Source: an uncultured Actinomyces sp. | Lineage (GTDB): Bacteria; Actinomycetota; Actinomycetes; Actinomycetales; Actinomycetaceae | Direction: 5' to 3' | DNA length: 7,122 bases | NCBI GenBank assembly: GCA_937926195.1 | Contig: CALEXZ010000161.1 | Location: forward strand, 1-7,122 | Shown: positions 6,537 to 7,122 of the stretch, piece by piece | Numbering within the stretch: position 1 is the first letter of the stretch | How the letters are laid out: each line of letters opens with the position of its first letter | Program-made: the position numbers and the translations under genes | Notes under the pieces: generated by a model | The model's input: the letters and a program-made list of their open reading frames with translations, nothing else | What the model was told of the DNA's origin: nothing | Databases searched by the model: none

Positions 6537-6549
6537 GAAGCTGTTCAGC
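6534..6549. repeat. Palindrome GCTGAA-GCTG-TTCAGC over the proposed transcription start
   Basis: Perfect 6-bp arms (6534-6539 and 6544-6549) flank a four-base centre. The dyad overlaps the end of the candidate -10 box and the predicted start point of the malic enzyme transcript, a position where a bound repressor would block transcription. No known operator is recognised. Confidence 0.35.
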
Positions 6550-6574
6550 AGACTCACGAGAACCAGGAAGTCAC

Positions 6575-7122
6575 ATGGCTCAGCCCGGACCCAGCTATAC
6601 CGTCGCCCTCCACCTGGAGGTCCCCGCGTCCCAGAAGGCCGTTGCCACCCTGGTGGAGACGGCCGCCGCGACGGGCGCCATCGTCAACGGCGTCGACGTG
6701 GCCGACGCCGACGGCGACGTCCTCATCGTCGACCTCACGGCCGACACCCGCGACTCCAAGCACCGTCAGGAGCTGGTCGCGGCGCTGCGCAGCGTCGAGG
6801 GGGTGACCGTCCACAACGTCGGCGACTCCACCTTCCTCGCCCACGTGGGCGGCAAGCTCGAGATCGCCCCGCGCACCGCCATCCGCAACCGCCGCGACCT
6901 CGCCCGCGTCTACACCCCCGGGGTGGCCCGCGTGTGCAAGGCGATCTATGACCACCCGGACCGGGCACGGCACCTGACGATCAAGAAGAACACGGTCGCC
7001 GTCGTCACCGACGGCACCGCGGTCCTCGGCCTGGGCGACATCGGCCCGGCGGCCGCCATGCCCGTCATGGAGGGCAAGGCCGTCCTGTTCAAGCAGTTCG
7101 GCGACGTCGACGCCTGGCCGGT
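6575..7122 (+). CDS. Malic enzyme with N-terminal ACT domain (3' end outside window)
   Basis: Malic enzymes oxidatively decarboxylate malate to pyruvate and CO2 while reducing NAD+ or NADP+, linking the citric acid cycle to pyruvate. The frame stays open to the right edge, giving 182 residues and a partial codon. Residues 8-95 (YTVALHLEVP...STFLAHVGGKLE) have the length and alternating beta/alpha pattern of an ACT domain, usually a small-ligand sensor. From about 100 the malic N-terminal domain follows: RDLARVYTPGVARVC with catalytic Tyr113, VAVVTDGTAVLGLGDIGP, and MEGKAVLFKQFGDVDAWP with catalytic Lys168. The NAD(P)-binding domain lies outside, so the cofactor preference cannot be read. The ATG at 6575 has AGGAAG four bases upstream and begins directly before the ACT domain. 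The preceding hairpin suggests a transcription unit separate from gatCAB. Confidence 0.95.
   Translation, partial: MAQPGPSYTVALHLEVPASQKAVATLVETAAATGAIVNGVDVADADGDVLIVDLTADTRDSKHRQELVAALRSVEGVTVHNVGDSTFLAHVGGKLEIAPRTAIRNRRDLARVYTPGVARVCKAIYDHPDRARHLTIKKNTVAVVTDGTAVLGLGDIGPAAAMPVMEGKAVLFKQFGDVDAWP

Noticed and set aside
6303..6806. A 167-codon plus-strand open frame from the gatB end into the malic enzyme gene.
   Set aside because: It crosses the terminator hairpin and overlaps the ACT domain coding region in another frame. Its product is a Pro/Ser/Arg/Thr-rich shadow with no domain.

Overview
The window is very GC-rich. Third codon positions are almost always G or C, intergenic gaps are short, and all intact genes look chromosomal and housekeeping. 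The gene set, the actinobacterial-type insertions in LigA, the ACT-fused malic enzyme and a probable leaderless promoter all point to an actinobacterium, most likely Actinomyces or a close relative. The genus is inferred from resemblance, not from a database search.

Layout: (1) bases 1-1068, plus strand: the C-terminal half of NAD-dependent DNA ligase LigA, cut at the left edge. (2) 1069-1181: a convergent gap with a perfect 13-bp GC hairpin that probably ends transcription from both sides. (3) 1182-2762, minus strand: a membrane-anchored L,D-transpeptidase with the YkuD catalytic motif. (4) 2763-3013: a divergent intergenic region with candidate promoters for both directions and a dyad between them. 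(5) 3014-6361, plus strand: gatC-gatA-gatB, a tight operon with a 4-bp overlap and then a 1-nt gap, followed by a strong hairpin. (6) 6575-7122, plus strand: the start of a malic enzyme with an N-terminal ACT domain, cut at the right edge and preceded by a candidate promoter with a small dyad. No gap exceeds 300 bases.

How the genes work together: GatCAB is one amidotransferase complex that corrects misacylated Glu-tRNA(Gln), and in many species Asp-tRNA(Asn). The ligase, the cell-wall cross-linking enzyme and the malic enzyme are functionally separate neighbours. ligA close to gatCAB is, from general knowledge, a common actinobacterial arrangement; here the transpeptidase sits between them on the opposite strand.

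I found no sign of a previously undescribed system, mobile element, CRISPR array, tRNA or rRNA. The points worth a second look are modest: a probable leaderless gatC, the start-site choice for the transpeptidase, small dyads in promoter regions, terminator architecture, the ACT-malic enzyme fusion, LigA insertions, and absent zinc-type cysteines in GatB.
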